Positions 21,971 to 33,384 are shown, numbered from the stretch's first letter. The stretch: 64,000 nt of DNA from Bettongia penicillata ogilbyi (GCA_023548195.1 JAJHZJ010000531.1:2590802-2654801); one strand, 5' to 3'. Translations and numbers: made by a program. The notes: generated from the letters alone by a model not told the origin.

Positions 21971-23175
21971 TAGTCAAGGAAATAGTTCTTCCCCTCTCTG
22001 GTTGATCTTACCTTTGCAGAGGCTTATATAGAACTCCAGGCTTATAGTACAGCCCTGTAGTTGATGTCCTCCAAAAACAAAATATTTTTTTCTAGGTAGA
22101 GAGTCAGAGCCCTTCACCAGGCTCATGGTTTGTAATGCCTGTGAAGCATCAAGTCTGAGTTTGCTTCTTGTTGTGAGTCAACGCCTTGTTGAAAGTCAAG
22201 CCTCTATTACTCTTTACCTATGTTTGCTTTTTGAAAGTCTAGAAACTCTTCATTTGAGCCTGGATACAGGAAGTTTGGTCCAGAGACTCCATCACTGTTC
22301 TTCCACTGTTCCACTATTGATAGAGTCTGTTCCTGTATCTTCTGCCTGGGTCCAGCAACATGTTGTTTCAACACTGACTTCATCTATTGCCTTTCCTGGG
22401 GACATTTACTGTCCTGCTGCACCTGATTCCCTAAGTACATAGTTCTGTAGAAGGGTCACGTCTCTATACAATCAAGTCCTTATATGTCCAATCAATTCCT
22501 CTCTGTCCTAACTTCCAGCTCTGGTTCTCCTGCCTATGTATCTGTTTTCCTTTGTCTCTACCCTCATTTTGAAAGGTTATGTACAAGGGTATAGCCAATG
22601 TACATAAACTGATTGTAAATCAAGTAACCTGCCATATTAATGTACTTACTCAGCTTTAAATTCAACATTCACTCTCCATGCCTTTCCCTCCATGTGTTAC
22701 AAATGCACTCCCTTTCTTACCTCCATTTCTTCCTTCCTTCACCTCCATCTTCATCAAGAAGCCCATTCTATAAGGCTGGTTGGCCCACATCTTTAATCTC
22801 AGCTTAGGAATTTTGAGTAGCCATGGGCTATGCCAACTGAATGTACACACTAAATTCAGCATCAATATGATAAGCCAGTATGAAAGGGGGGAATGAGATG
22901 TGGGATACCAGGTTACCTAGGAAGTGAAGAAATAACTCAGATTGGAAATGGAGCAGGTGAAAGTTCCTGTTGCAATCAGCAGTGGGACTGAGTCAATAAA
23001 TAGCCATATACTTGTAGCCAAGGTAAAATGAGGACACTCAGTGAGAAGAAGAATTCAGAATTGAATGAAATTCATCTGTAAAACACTTCCCAAATAGGGT
23101 ATCTCCCACTCATGTGCTAAGGTCATAGAATATTCCATCATGGACGCCACCAAGGAGGCCATGCCTAATTGTTTA
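21971..23175. other. Unassigned 1.2 kb
   Basis: Holds a 105-codon open frame (22125-22442) rich in Ser/Leu/Val with no domain, signal or splice context. The sequence around it looks like ordinary intergenic DNA. No repeat recognised. Confidence 0.4.
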
Positions 23176-23179
23176 CATA

Positions 23180-23310
23180 CTGTCTCCCTTATTGGATTGT
23201 GAGCTATTTGAGAGCAGAGAGTATTTTATGCCTTTCTTTTTATTCCCAGTATTTAGCACAGTGCCTGGTACATCACAAGTGCTTAACAAATGCTTACTAA
23301 CTTATTGACT
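23180..23310 (+). repeat. L2/MIR-type 3' tail
   Basis: 'ggattgtgagctatttgaga', 'ttagcacagtgcctggtaca', 'gtgcttaacaaatgcttact'. Confidence 0.75.
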
Positions 23311-24522
23311 TGATTTGATGAGTTGAAATCATCAAGCCCAAACATACTACATTTTATAGTACTGAAAGAATTAGCAAGCATGATTTCTTAATGCCAACCA
23401 GCTTTGATAGATCAATAACAGAAAAATGTGAGGAAGGGCCAAGATGGAATAAAGGTAGGGACTCACCCGAGCTCTCCCCCAAACCCCTTCAAATACCTTT
23501 AAAAAATGATCCTAAACAAGTTCTAGAGCAGCAGAACCCACAAAAAAAGGTGTAGTGAAACAAATTTCCAGCCTAAGACAACTTGGAAGCTTGTCAAGAA
23601 AGGTCTATTGCACCAGGATGAGAGAGGAATGCAGTCCCTCACAGGCTGAGCCAGCACAGACCAGGCTCCAGCAAACCCAGAGCAAATCTCAAGTCAACTG
23701 AATCACTGGCAGCAGTGACAGTTTCCAGACCTGGAAACCCACAGACTTCTAAGACAACTTGGAAGGTAAGCAGGAAAGACCTGTGGCACCTGGGTTAGAG
23801 TGGAGCACAGTTCTGCACAGGCTTGGACAGCACAGTCCTGGCCCAGCAAACCAGGAACAGACCTTGGGACTACTGAATCAATAGTGGCAGCAGCAGCTGC
23901 TGCTGCTTCCAGAGTTTTCAGCCCACAGACAGTAAAGGGGGTAGAAAAATTGGACAGAAGAAGATTGCTGGGGTTTGGGGTTTGTTTTGCTAGCAGTGAG
24001 ACAGGACTCTGTTGCTTTGCCCATATTCAGAACTGGGTAGTGGGTGGAGTCAAGATGACGGAGAAGAAAGACACACATACCCTAGTTCTTCACCCACAGT
24101 CCATCAGATACCTGTAAAGAAAGACTCTCAATAAATTCTGGAGCAGAAGAAGCCACAGAATGATGGAGTGGAGGAGATTTCCAGGCCAAGGTGACCTGGA
24201 AGGGTAACAGGAAAGGTCTGTCACACTGGATGCAGAGTGCAGCCTTGACTGCATGGGAGGAGCAGGACCAGAGTAGGTCTCAGGGGAGGTTCATAGATCC
24301 CTTAACCCACAGGCACCAAAAACACTTAAAAGGTCAGTGAGAGAGCTTTTTCAACTTTGTGACAAGGGAGCAGGGTCCTCCCCTAGCCCCAGCCCCAGGA
24401 AGCAGCAGCCAGGCAGCAGTACCAGGGAGTGGAGTCTGTGGTAGAGGTGGCCTGCGCTGTAAGCTCTGCTATGCTAGTTCTCCCCCTCATCCTGGGGCTG
24501 CCACTCAAGATTTCCCCAGTTC

Positions 24523-24597
24523 TCTTTTTTTTTCTTTTTTAAAAATGTATTTTTTTAGTTATTTTAAGTTTTCAACATTCATTTCCACAAAATTTAC
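24523..24597 (-). mobile_element. Short L1 3'-end insertion inside the HAL1 5'UTR
   Basis: A poly-T stretch followed by 'tattttaagttttcaacatt' and 'catttccacaaaattt' is the antisense 3' tip of the same L1-derived element found whole at 34522-35162. It is truncated to about 75 bp. Confidence 0.6.
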
Positions 24598-24879
24598 AGC
24601 AGCATTGGTGTGGTCACCCTCCTCACAGTTCCAGGGCAGAAAAGAGTGCTTGTGGTCACTCACAGACCAGAAAACAAACCACAAGAAGAAAAAACACTTC
24701 TCCTTAGATCATAACACCTTGGAAGAACTGGAAATTTACAGATCCCAAGAAATATCTCTGAAAATAGCTGCACAAAAGCTTGGGACAGTGCACCCTCCAC
24801 TCTGTAAGTAGAACCCTTCTTTAAGAAACAGTTAAAAGTCAATTACTAGGCTGGGGAAATGAGAAAGCAATTAAAAAAA

Positions 24880-25900
24880 AAAACTTGACTATAAAAAGCT
24901 ATTATGATAACAAGGAAGATCAAAACATACACTCAGAAGAAGACAACAAAATCAAAGTTCCTACATCCAAAGCCTCCAAGAAAAATGTGAATTAGTTTCA
25001 GACCATGGAAGACCTCAAAAAGGATTTTGAAAATCAAGTAAGAGAGCTAGAGGAAAAATTGAAAGAGAAATGAGAGTGATGTAAGAAACTCATGAGAAAA
25101 CAGTCAACAGCTTGGTAAAGGAGACATCAGAAAAAATTAAGAAAATAACACCTTAAAAACCAGACTGCACCAAGTGGCAAAAGAGATCCAAAAAGCCATG
25201 AGGAGAAAGTGGAAAAGCAGAAGTGGCTAAATGGAAAATGAAGATCAAAAACTCACTGAGGAAAATAATTTCTTCAAAATTAGAATGGAGCAAATGCAAT
25301 TTGATGACTTTATTAGAAATCAAGAAACAATAAAACAAAACCAAAAGAATGAAAAAATAGAAGACAATGTGAAATATCTCATTAGAAAAACAGCTGACCT
25401 GCAAAACAGATTCAGGAGAGAAAATTTAAAAATTATTGGACTATCTGAAAACCATGATCAAAAAAAGAGACATCATCTTTCAAGAAATTATCAAAGAAAA
25501 CTGTACTGGTATTCTAGAACCAGAGGGTAAAGTAGAAATAGAAGGACTCCATTGCTCACCTCCTGAAAGATATCCAAAATGAAAACTCCCAAGAATATTA
25601 TAGCCAAATCCCAGAGTTCCCAGGTCAAGGAGAAAATATTGCAAGCAGCCAGAAAGAAACAATTAAAATATGGTGGAGTCACAGTCAGAATAACACAAGA
25701 TTTAACAGATTCTGCATTAAAGGACTAGAGGGTTTAGAATATAATAGTCAGGAGAGCAAAGGAGCTAGGATTACAACCAAGAATTACCTACCCAACAATA
25801 CTGAGTTTGGGGGCGAGGGGGCGGAATGGACATTCAAAGAGAACTTCAAGCATTCTCAAAGAAAAGACCAGAGCTGAATAGAAAATTTGACAAAGGTACA
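24880..25900 (+). pseudogene. HAL1/L1 ORF1 relic (nucleic-acid-binding chaperone)
   Basis: L1-type ORF1 proteins are trimeric coiled-coil RNA-binding chaperones that package element RNA. Visible here: a charged helical stretch from about 25005 ('MEDLKKDFENQVRELEEKL'), a stop near 25071, an open stretch 25231-25530 with a coiled-coil-like segment ('IRMEQMQFDDFIRNQETIKQ') and then 'RRENLKIIGLSEN', the hallmark start of the RRM-like domain. A frameshift near 25500 and further stops break the C-terminal part. Length and order fit ORF1, but no functional protein is possible. Confidence 0.75.
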
Positions 25901-26915
25901 CAGGAAATGAAAATCATAAGAGACTTATTAAGGTTAAACTGTTTACATTCCTACATTTCTCAAACATATAAAGAACTGAGTCAAAATTATAAAAGCAAGA
26001 GCCATTCCTCAATTGATGAATGACCAAAAGTATCAGTTTTCAGATGAAGTACTCAAAGTCATCTATAGCCATAGGGAAAAATACTCTATTGATTGCAAAA
26101 ATGCAATTAAAGCAACTCTGAAGTACTACCTCATACCTTTTATATTGGCTAATAGGATAGAAAAAATAAATGACAAATGTTGGAGGGATTGTGGGAAAAA
26201 GACATCACTGCATTTCTGATGGATTTGTGAACTGATTCAACAGTCCTGTAGAGCAATTTGGAGCCATACTCAAAGGGCTATAAAACTATATATACCCTTT
26301 GACCTAGCAATAGCACTTCTAGATCTGTATCTCCAAAGAGATTAAAAAAAGGAAAAGGAACTATACTTACAGGAATATTTATAGCAGCTCTTTTCTGGAG
26401 GTAAAGAATTGGAAGTTGAAGGGATGCCCATCAACTGAGGAATGGCTGAACAAGATGTGGTATGTGATTATGATGAATACTATTGTACTATAAGAAATGA
26501 TGAACAGGATGCTCTCAGAAAAACCTGGGAAGACTAGCATGGGCTGATGCAAAGTGAAACGTATTATGTATGAAGTAATAGCAATATAGGAATATGATCC
26601 CCTGTGAATGACTTCACTATTCTCAACAATGCAACAATCCAAGACAGCTCTATAGGACTTATGGTGAAAACTACTATCCATCCCCAGAGAAAGAACTGGT
26701 GGTGTCTGAATACAGATTGAAACATTCTTCTTTTACTTTATTTTTCCTGAGTTTTTTTTTCTTGTGTATGTTTTTTTTTTCACAATATGACTATTATGGA
26801 TATGCTTTGCATGACTATACATGTATAATATATCTAATTGCTTAACTTCTCAAAGGGGAAGGGAGAATATAGAAAATTTGGAACTTAAAGTTTTAAGATG
26901 GAATGTTGAAGGTTG

Positions 26916-27630
26916 TATCAGTAAGCACCTTGACATACCTGGGGGGAAGGGGAGAGATTGCTATCACAGATTCTTAAGTCTGCATTTATAAAAGGAAAGG
27001 CAACTTTTGAGGGGTCAGCAATAACTTTAATTACATTCAACATGTAGAAAAATGTAAGCAGAGAGATAAAGACAAACAGAAAAGGCTCTTGCTGCCTGAA
27101 TCAAAGCAATATTGCTATACACTTTTCATATAACCCTGGATGGAGAGAGCTTTTACATATGAGCATCTGGGGGCTCTGAACATACAGCCACTCAGAGTCT
27201 TGACCAAGCAATCACAAGATCCTTCCCATAAGGGAATCCCCAAAGTAAAATACCAACCACCCAGTATATAACAATCTATGAGTGAGTAGCAGCTCCTGAT
27301 TGACTCAGTAGGCATGAAACACACATGACTCAGCACAGCTGTAAACCATCAGGGCTCAAAGGAGACTGAACCCTGATGCTCACAATTTAGCCTAGGCCTG
27401 GGAAAGAACTCCAAAAAGAAAACAAACAAACCCCACTTTGTTTGCTGTTACAGTTGTTTTTATGTATAATTGGGGGAGATAGGATACAAAATAAATAGAA
27501 CAAAATTCAAAAATAAAATAAAATAATAGAAAAATGCAAAAGTATTGGAGTAGGACACATTTCCTCAGAAAGGAAGAGAATAGAACCTTCTAAGTGAGAC
27601 TAAATTACGTTTTTATTTATATTCTAGAAC
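26916..27630. other. Unassigned; possibly part of an LTR
   Basis: 26940-27420 reads like an antisense LTR ('agcaataactttaattacat', 'atgagtgagtagcagctcct'), but no family or target duplication is recognisable. 27470-27560 is A-rich. Confidence 0.3.
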
Positions 27631-27631
27631 A

Positions 27632-27775
27632 GAGGTAGGCAAACTATAACCTGCAGACTAACTCCTACCCCTGTTTTTTTTTTTTAATCATTTTAAAGTA
27701 AAGTTTTGTTATATATAAAAATGTAAAAACCATTCTTAGTTGGGGCTGAATTTGACCCTTTTTCTAGAATGTCTT
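27632..27775. mobile_element. Decayed hAT-type (Charlie-like) DNA transposon fragment
   Basis: Left end 'acagaggtaggcaaactata' has the 'CAG.GGT.GGCAAACTA' hAT terminus. The middle 'aatgtaaaaaccattcttag' matches the antisense of a common mammalian hAT interior. The right terminus is not preserved. Confidence 0.5.
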
Positions 27776-27789
27776 TGTAAAAACATGAT

Positions 27790-28279
27790 TAGTGAAAATC
27801 TGGGAAAGTGAACAGAGATCACAAGAAGTCAGAATGGCTTCATCAAGCACAGCTTATGGCAAACTAACCCTATTTCCCTTTTTGACAGGGTTACTGGACT
27901 AGGAGATCATATGAATGCTATAGGAAGGGTTTCTCTAGATATTTTCAAAGTATTTGACAAAGTAATTCATGCTATACTTACTGAAAAGATTGAAATACAC
28001 AGGCTAGATGATAATATGATTAGTTGGATTCAGGGAAGAGTGAGAAGATTGGCCATCTGCTATTTAACATTTTTTTATCAGCAATTTGCAGAAAAGACAA
28101 AAGTGTCCTTATCAAATTGGCAAATGGTATAAAGTGAGGATGCATACCTAATATCCTGAGTCATAGAGTCAGAATTCAAAAAAAAAATTCTTGATTAAAC
28201 AGAATAGTGGACTGAATTTAATAAGAGGATAAACTTTAATGGGAGTAAATGTAAATTTTATACTTGGGTTCAAAAAGTC
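27790..28279 (+). pseudogene. CR1-like LINE reverse transcriptase fragment
   Basis: A frame around 27900-28060 reads 'SLDIFKVFDKVIHAILTEKI' and 'LDDNMISWIQG', matching the CR1/L3-clade RT motif 'LDFSKAFDKVPH..L..KL'. DNA after 28080 matches the later 'F-ADDTK' region without the intervening stretch, then 'tacttgggttcaaaaagtca'. Internal deletions and stops; abuts an RTE fragment at 28280. Confidence 0.7.
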
Positions 28280-29135
28280 ATGGGAGCAAAGACATAGCCC
28301 TGCTTCACTCCAACTATGACTGGGAAAGCATGAAAGCATCATCCATTGTCCAGAACCTGTGCAAGTATGCCTTCATGAAACTGATGTACAATGTTGATGA
28401 ACTTCTCTTGGCAACCATATTTTGCCAAGATCTTGCACAAGCCCTCATGACTGACATTATCAAAGGCCTTGGTCAACTAGACAAATGTTGTGTGCAGACC
28501 TCTAATCTGCTCCTGGCATTTCTGCTGGAGTTTTCAGGCAGCAAACACCATGTCAACCATTCCTTGCCCCTTTCTGAAGCCACACTGGCTCTTGGGTAGA
28601 TGATCATCTTCCAGATGAAGGATCAGGCTCTTAAGGAGGACTCTGGCAAGACTCTTACTGCAATAACTAAGAGTGAAACACAGTTCCCCCACCATAATTA
28701 TCACAGGGTCACAGGACAACCTATTTCCTTTTCCGTTATAGAGATGGACAATGGAAGCATTCTTGATCACCTTCAGGGATAACCTTCTCATAAAACCTGG
28801 AAGATTTAGTCAGCTTTTGTATAAGTCATAGATCCCCTGCCTCGTAGCTGTCCGCTGGAATGGAGTCAGTATCAGGTGGTTTGCCATAGGAGGAGATCAT
28901 ACTGACATTCAAAACCTTTTCTGCAGTTTTAAGTTCAGCTAGAGAGATGCTGACTTCATCCTAGCTCTATGGTCAATGGCTTCAGCATTGGTTGATGATG
29001 GTCTGTTGAAAACACCATGGGATTGTTCAACCCATCTCTCTTGAATCATGTCTAGGATCAGTGCGGGTCCACCAGTGTTGAATAGTTGAAATGTACCATA
29101 GGTCTTTGACCTATGAATAACTTTCATGTCATCAT
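28280..29135 (-). pseudogene. RTE-type LINE reverse transcriptase relic
   Basis: Minus-strand frames read in order 'QERWVEQSHGVFNRPSSTNA' (about 29070), 'GKPPDTDSIPADSYEAGD' (about 28860), 'NASIVHLYNGKGNRLSCDP' (about 28740) and 'LPKSQCGFRKGQGMVDMVFA' (about 28550). This is the block order of an RTE-clade RT (GKAPG.D.IPAE, fingers, 'CGFRKG'). Downstream DNA to 28290 corresponds to 'FVDL.KAF' and later palm sequence with stops and frameshifts. Pseudogenised; it lacks endonuclease and 3' end here. Confidence 0.75.
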
Positions 29136-29495
29136 AGAAACACTATATTACTATTTCATCCACATTTTTAGTCAGCCAACAAACTTGCATCTCTCTAAAC
29201 TTCACTAAATTTTAAGACCCTCTCTAGACATATACTGCAAAGCATTTGAATAAGGTCACAAGGGTCCTTCTATAACACGTTATTAAAGGATGACAAATAA
29301 CTTTTCAAAGCTGTTCAAATATTAAATTTAGTTTTGCCTGTGCCTATGCTGGCTCTTTTCTTGTACAGATTATATTCCTTGGAGTTTCAAATCACAAATT
29401 ATTGGTTCCAATGGCGCTTATGTATTCCCTTGCTTTGGATCTTATAGAAGTCTTTAAAGAAATGTTCTCTTACAAATATTTGAGCTCTTTAAATG
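29136..29495. other. Unassigned sequence
   Basis: No recognisable repeat or gene. Confidence 0.35.
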
Positions 29496-29499
29496 AGTC

Positions 29500-29830
29500 A
29501 ATCCACAAGCATTAATTAAACACCAATTGTATGTCTATGTCAGGCATTGTGCTAGGTACTGAGAATGCAAAAAACAAACAAACTCAAAATTCCCTAACCC
29601 CTAGGTGCTTACATTCTATCAAGGAAACTAATATATGCATATGTGTGTATATGTATGTGTGTATGTGTGTGGGTGTACATACAGAATGTATATGAAATAA
29701 ATACAAAGTATTATTTGGAAGGGGAGAATCAGTAATAACAGGGTGGGGGGATTGGAAAAGACCTTATATTAGAGGTAATACTTAAGCTGAGCTTGGGAGG
29801 ACCTTCTCCAAACATAATTATGATTATTTT
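29500..29830 (+). repeat. Ancient interspersed repeat with (TATG)n insertion
   Basis: 'caagcattaattaaacacca', 'caggcattgtgctaggtact', 'aggtgcttacattctatcaa', a TG/TA microsatellite at 29630-29690, then 'gattggaaaagaccttatat' and 'taagctgagcttgggagga'. Confidence 0.65.
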
Positions 29831-30250
29831 TCATTAGCAAAAAACTAAACTACATCGAGTTTTAAACTGCCAGTGTCGCTTTAAATATTTTTGTTTAGGG
29901 GAGGGAGAGGGCAAAGAGCAAAGGAGACACAGTGGAGTCCAGCGAGAGTCCATTTGAGAAGACATCTGTTTTTCTCAAATTGGCAGCCACCAGTGGCATC
30001 CTGTTGCTCCTCAGTCCTTGTTGGGCTGGACAGTACCCAGTGACCCTGCTTATAGCAGCGGTGACAACATGCAGAGGGATCTAAAAAACAATTGAATGTC
30101 CTTCAAACACAGTTAATTCCACAGACCTATCGCTCTTTAACTTTTTTATTTTATCAGCTGAGACTTCAAGGACTGGCAGAAGAGTTGAATGCAAAGTTGT
30201 GGCTTGGGGTTTCTTTTGTTGAAACTCAAGGAAAGCATCCCACTGGTACG
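29831..30250. other. Single-copy block, possibly conserved
   Basis: Repeat-free, with moderate GC and some CpG ('cagtgtcgctttaaata', 'gcagcggtgacaac'). No supported exon; a 65-codon minus frame (30081-30278) lacks a domain. Confidence 0.25.
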
Positions 30251-30254
30251 TAAG

Positions 30255-30430
30255 GGAAAAATTGGGAGTAAGAGGCACTGGGTCTGAAGTTTGCTGTGTG
30301 ACCTTGGGTACATCATTTAATCTCTGTGGTCGTCAGTCCACCTCCCTCCAACCCACCCATAAAATGAAAGCTTGAATTGGTTGATTTCGAAAATCCTTTC
30401 TGCCCCTGAATGCTATAACTTCAGTAACTG
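30255..30430 (+). repeat. MIR-family SINE fragment
   Basis: 'gctgtgtgaccttgggtaca' then 'tcatttaatctctgtgg', 'aaaatgaaagcttgaattgg' and 'cctttctgcccctgaatgc'. Confidence 0.7.
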
Positions 30431-30754
30431 AAAAAAAATTCTTCTATCTGTTGTTACTAAAGTCTGAACACTAGCCAATGTCTACAATGTGGTCACATTA
30501 TAAAACGCAAAAAATTAATCTTTTTGCTCAGCTTTCTGTACTGGTCTAATTGTTTTAAATGAGAATTTTTCCTAGGGTAGGTCTTATTAGTGCATGTAAT
30601 CATATTTTTATCTCATAATTGGATTGAGCAGTTCAGACATACCCTTAGGAACTAAGGACCTTAAACAAGTCAATAACCCTTAATATTTTTAAAAGATGCT
30701 CTAAAGTTAAGTAGAAAAACACATAATAATGAAAATATCATAATGCTAACTCAG

Positions 30755-31290
30755 ATCTGTATGGCACTTTAAGATTTATAATGAGTCTTCTTCACAAACA
30801 GCCTCACATGGAACAAAGCCTTATTCAATGTTAACCATATTTAGAGATGAGGAAATTGGGCCTTTGAGGGGGAAAATGCCTTGTCCAAACCGTACAACTA
30901 CTAAGTTGCAGGATTCTGGATTCAAATTCAGGCATCAAAGTCTAGTGTTTTATCTATAATGTCTAGAATGATGTAATAATAGTACCTCTAATTCTATAGC
31001 AATTTAATAGAGTGTGTCCCAAAAGTCTTAGTGCAGTTGCAAACTACTACATCTTAATTAAAAAACTTAGTGTTATAGAAGTACTAAGACTCCTGAGACA
31101 TCCTGTATTTATCAAGGACTTTATTCAAAGCAACCATATAGGGTGAGTAGTGAAAGCATTACTATTCCCATTTTATTGACAAAAACACCAAGACTCAGTG
31201 ATCAAATGATAGCTTCTAATAAAGGTTGGAAGTAGGACTTAGTTGTGAAGTTTTGATTTTGATCTTAGTGTACTTTATCTTAAACCACAA
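30755..31290 (-). repeat. Two MIR-like pieces, the second with a MITE in or beside it
   Basis: 30755-30965 is a MIR ('atggcactttaagatttata', 'gagatgaggaaattgggcct', 'acaactactaagttgcagga'). 30985-31005 plus 31110-31290 look like a second, poorer MIR ('ctattcccattttattgaca', 'caccaagactcagtgatcaa') interrupted at 31010. Confidence 0.55.
31010..31105. mobile_element. Mariner-type MITE, 96 bp
   Basis: Ends 'gtgtcccaaaagtcttagtg' (left) and the complement of 'agtactaagactcctgagac' (right) form terminal inverted repeats with about 16 of 21 matches by eye. A TA dinucleotide flanks each side (31008-31009, 31106-31107), as expected for Tc1/mariner insertion. No transposase. Confidence 0.6.
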
Positions 31291-31309
31291 GGCCTGTAAT
31301 AAAAGGGAG

Positions 31310-31622
31310 ACTGGTGTCATTAGTTAGCATTTGTCTTCAAGTCTGATGCCTGTCCTCTGGGTTTGAGCCCTTTTTCTGCCTCTTACCAGTTACATAACCT
31401 TGGGCTACTCATCTAAGCACAGAGTGATATATTTGAAAGGGACATTAGAGGTCAGGTCCATTGCTTAACCTCTCTCATGTGCAGTTTCCTTATCTACAAA
31501 ATGTAGATTATAATATTTGCTATGCTTGTCTCAAAGGATTTTTCTGAGAATCAAATGAGATAATGTACGACAGGTTCTTGGTAACTTCAGAGCACTCGCT
31601 ATATAAAGGCCAGTATTACTGT
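31310..31622 (+). repeat. MIR SINE with a small internal insertion
   Basis: 'ctgcctcttaccagttacat', 'cttaacctctctcatgtgca', 'tttccttatctacaaaatgt', 'gaatcaaatgagataatgta'. About 50 bp at 31412-31465 does not belong to the SINE. Confidence 0.7.
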
Positions 31623-31629
31623 AGTATAT

Positions 31630-31815
31630 GGGATCATAGATTTATGGCCCTCAGAGCCCTTTGAGACCAGCTAGTCTCAACCTTTCATTTTACAAATGAA
31701 GAGCTAAGGGGCAAAGAGGTTAAGTGAATTGCTCAGTCATGTAGGCAGGAAGTAACAGAGTGGGTATTCACGGGGATGTCTTCTTTACTTCAAATCCAGT
31801 TTCTGTCATTATAGA
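31630..31815 (-). repeat. MIR-family SINE
   Basis: 'gatcatagatttatggccct', 'cattttacaaatgaagagct', 'aaagaggttaagtgaattgc' in antisense order. Confidence 0.65.
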
Positions 31816-31879
31816 CATTGCCTCTCAGCCTCTTGTTCCTCCCATCCTAGAGACCTTAACCAGAATGTGGTTGTTAATA

Positions 31880-32715
31880 ATAACAATAACTAGCACTTCT
31901 ATAACACTTTGTTTTTTAATTAATGTATTTGTTTTCAGTTTTCTATCATCACTTCCATATATCTTAGATTTTTTTCCCCACCCTCCCCTTTCCTCACTCC
32001 CTCTCCACTTTCTCCCCTAGACAGCAAACAATCTTATATAGATTCTACACATACATTCTTATTAAATACATTTTCACCTTAGTCATGTTGCATAGAAGAA
32101 TCAAATGAGTGGGAGAAACCATAAAACCAAACAAAACGAAGCCTAACACAAGAGAAAACGGTCTGCTTCATTCTGCAATCCAGTTCCATAGTTCTTTCTC
32201 TGTATGTGGATGGTGTTTTGCCTCAAGAGTCCATTGGAAATTTTTTAGGTCCTTGCATTGCTGTGAAGGACTAAGTCTACCAGAAAAATTCCTCGCACAC
32301 TGTGGCTGTTGCTGTGTACAAAGTTCTCCTGGTTCTGCTCCTTTCACTCAGCATCAGTTCCTATTAGACCTTCCAGGACTCTCTGAAGTCTTCCTGGTCA
32401 TCACTTCTCATAGCACAGTAGCATTCCATTACATTCATATACCACAATTTGTTCAGCCATTACCTAATTGATGGGCATCCCCTTGATTTCAACACTGTAC
32501 AGTGGTACAAAAATTATATTATTTTTATCTTCACAGTAACTGTGGGAGGTTAATGATATTATTACCTCCATTTTATGAATGAGCAAACTGAGGCAGGCAG
32601 ACAAAGTTTAAATGACTTGCCCTGGATTATACAGGTAGTGTCCAAAGCCAAATTTGAACTCAGGTCTTCCCAACTTCAGGTTCAGTGCTCAATCTATTGT
32701 ACCACTTAGGTGGAC
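31880..32715 (-). repeat. MIR SINE split by an L1 3' fragment
   Basis: The left piece (31880-31915, 'actagcacttctataacact') and right piece (about 32505-32715, 'gagcaaactgaggcaggcag', 'gaactcaggtcttcccaact') complete one SINE. The intervening 31916-32492 is L1. Confidence 0.7.
31916..32492 (-). mobile_element. L1 3'-terminal fragment
   Basis: Antisense of the L1 3' region: 'ttagtcatgttgcatagaag', 'ccatagttctttctctgtat', 'gttctcctggttctgctcct', 'attccattacattcatatac' and 'taattgatgggcatcccctt'. It begins with T-rich DNA (poly-A side) at 31916. Same region as 26380-26700, 46745-47275 and 56075-56608. Confidence 0.75.
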
Positions 32716-32734
32716 CATTTCTTAACCAAATCAT

Positions 32735-32990
32735 ATACAGTGATGTGTGTGTGTGTACACACACATAATATATATATACATATGTATGTGTGTATGCATG
32801 TATATACAGTTGTTTTATATATAGTGGTTAAATGTAAACAGATGTGTATATGTACAAGTATAGAGTATGTGTATTTGTGTGTGTAACAAATAAATATATA
32901 AATCATTGATAGGTGTCGGTGGGTATGGATGTGCATACACCCATACCCATACATACCCATGTGCGTGCACACACACACACACATATACCC
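32735..32990. repeat. Compound TG/TA/CA microsatellite
   Basis: (GT)n 32741-32765, (TATG)n to 32900, then CCATAC/CACA repeats to 32985. Both CA- and TG-rich blocks are present, so open frames here on both strands are artefacts. Confidence 0.85.
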
Positions 32991-33380
32991 ATCAATGGTT
33001 TATAAGGGTGAGTGTGTACTATCAGGTCATCTGGTCCATCCTTTGGCATCCAAGAAGGAAGGGTTATTCTAGGCAAATTAATATCCATCCTATTCTTTTA
33101 AATTTCCCAAGAAGGACATTTTTCAGTGCCCCTCAGTAATTTTGTTCTAGGATCCATCTGCTCCAATACTTCATTTAAATTCATCTTTCCTCTATAACTT
33201 CACATTAATATTCTTAATATCTCTGAGTCTAAAAAGGCTAATTAATGTTGGGAGTTGTAAGTTGTATTCTACTTGTTTCATATAACATCAAAACGAAGCA
33301 TGGACCAGTGAGGTGATCTACCCAAAACTGGAAATGGAATAGAATAAAGTAGAAATAGCTCCAGTGTAGATACAAAAGAG
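32991..33380. other. Unassigned sequence
   Basis: No recognisable feature. Confidence 0.35.
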
Positions 33381-33384
33381 AGTC

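Larger units (their letters stand above)
23432..26915 (+). mobile_element. HAL1 (half-L1) LINE, nearly full length with reiterated 5'UTR
   Basis: Starts with the L1 5' motif 'ggccaagatgg' and has a second such start at 24050 ('gtcaagatgacgg'). The unit 'aagacaacttggaag / gacctggaag..aggaaaggtct' occurs three times (23575, 23751, 24187). An ORF1 relic follows (about 24880-25900), then directly the L1 3' region ('cattcctcaattgatgaatg', 'ggaatggctgaacaagatgt', 'agaaagaactggtggtgtct') with no ORF2. ORF1 without ORF2 defines HAL1. Frames are broken. It depended on L1 enzymes in trans. Confidence 0.75.

Noticed and set aside
22125..22442. 105-codon plus-strand open frame in non-repeat DNA
   Set aside because: No domain, start context or splice logic; Ser/Leu-rich composition follows the pyrimidine-rich DNA; length is within chance for 64 kb.
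24359..24811. 150-codon open frame, the longest in the window
   Set aside because: It lies in the HAL1 5'UTR and crosses an inserted L1 tip, so it is a chance frame through two repeats.
32109..32471. 120-codon plus-strand open frame
   Set aside because: It is the antisense of an L1 3' fragment.
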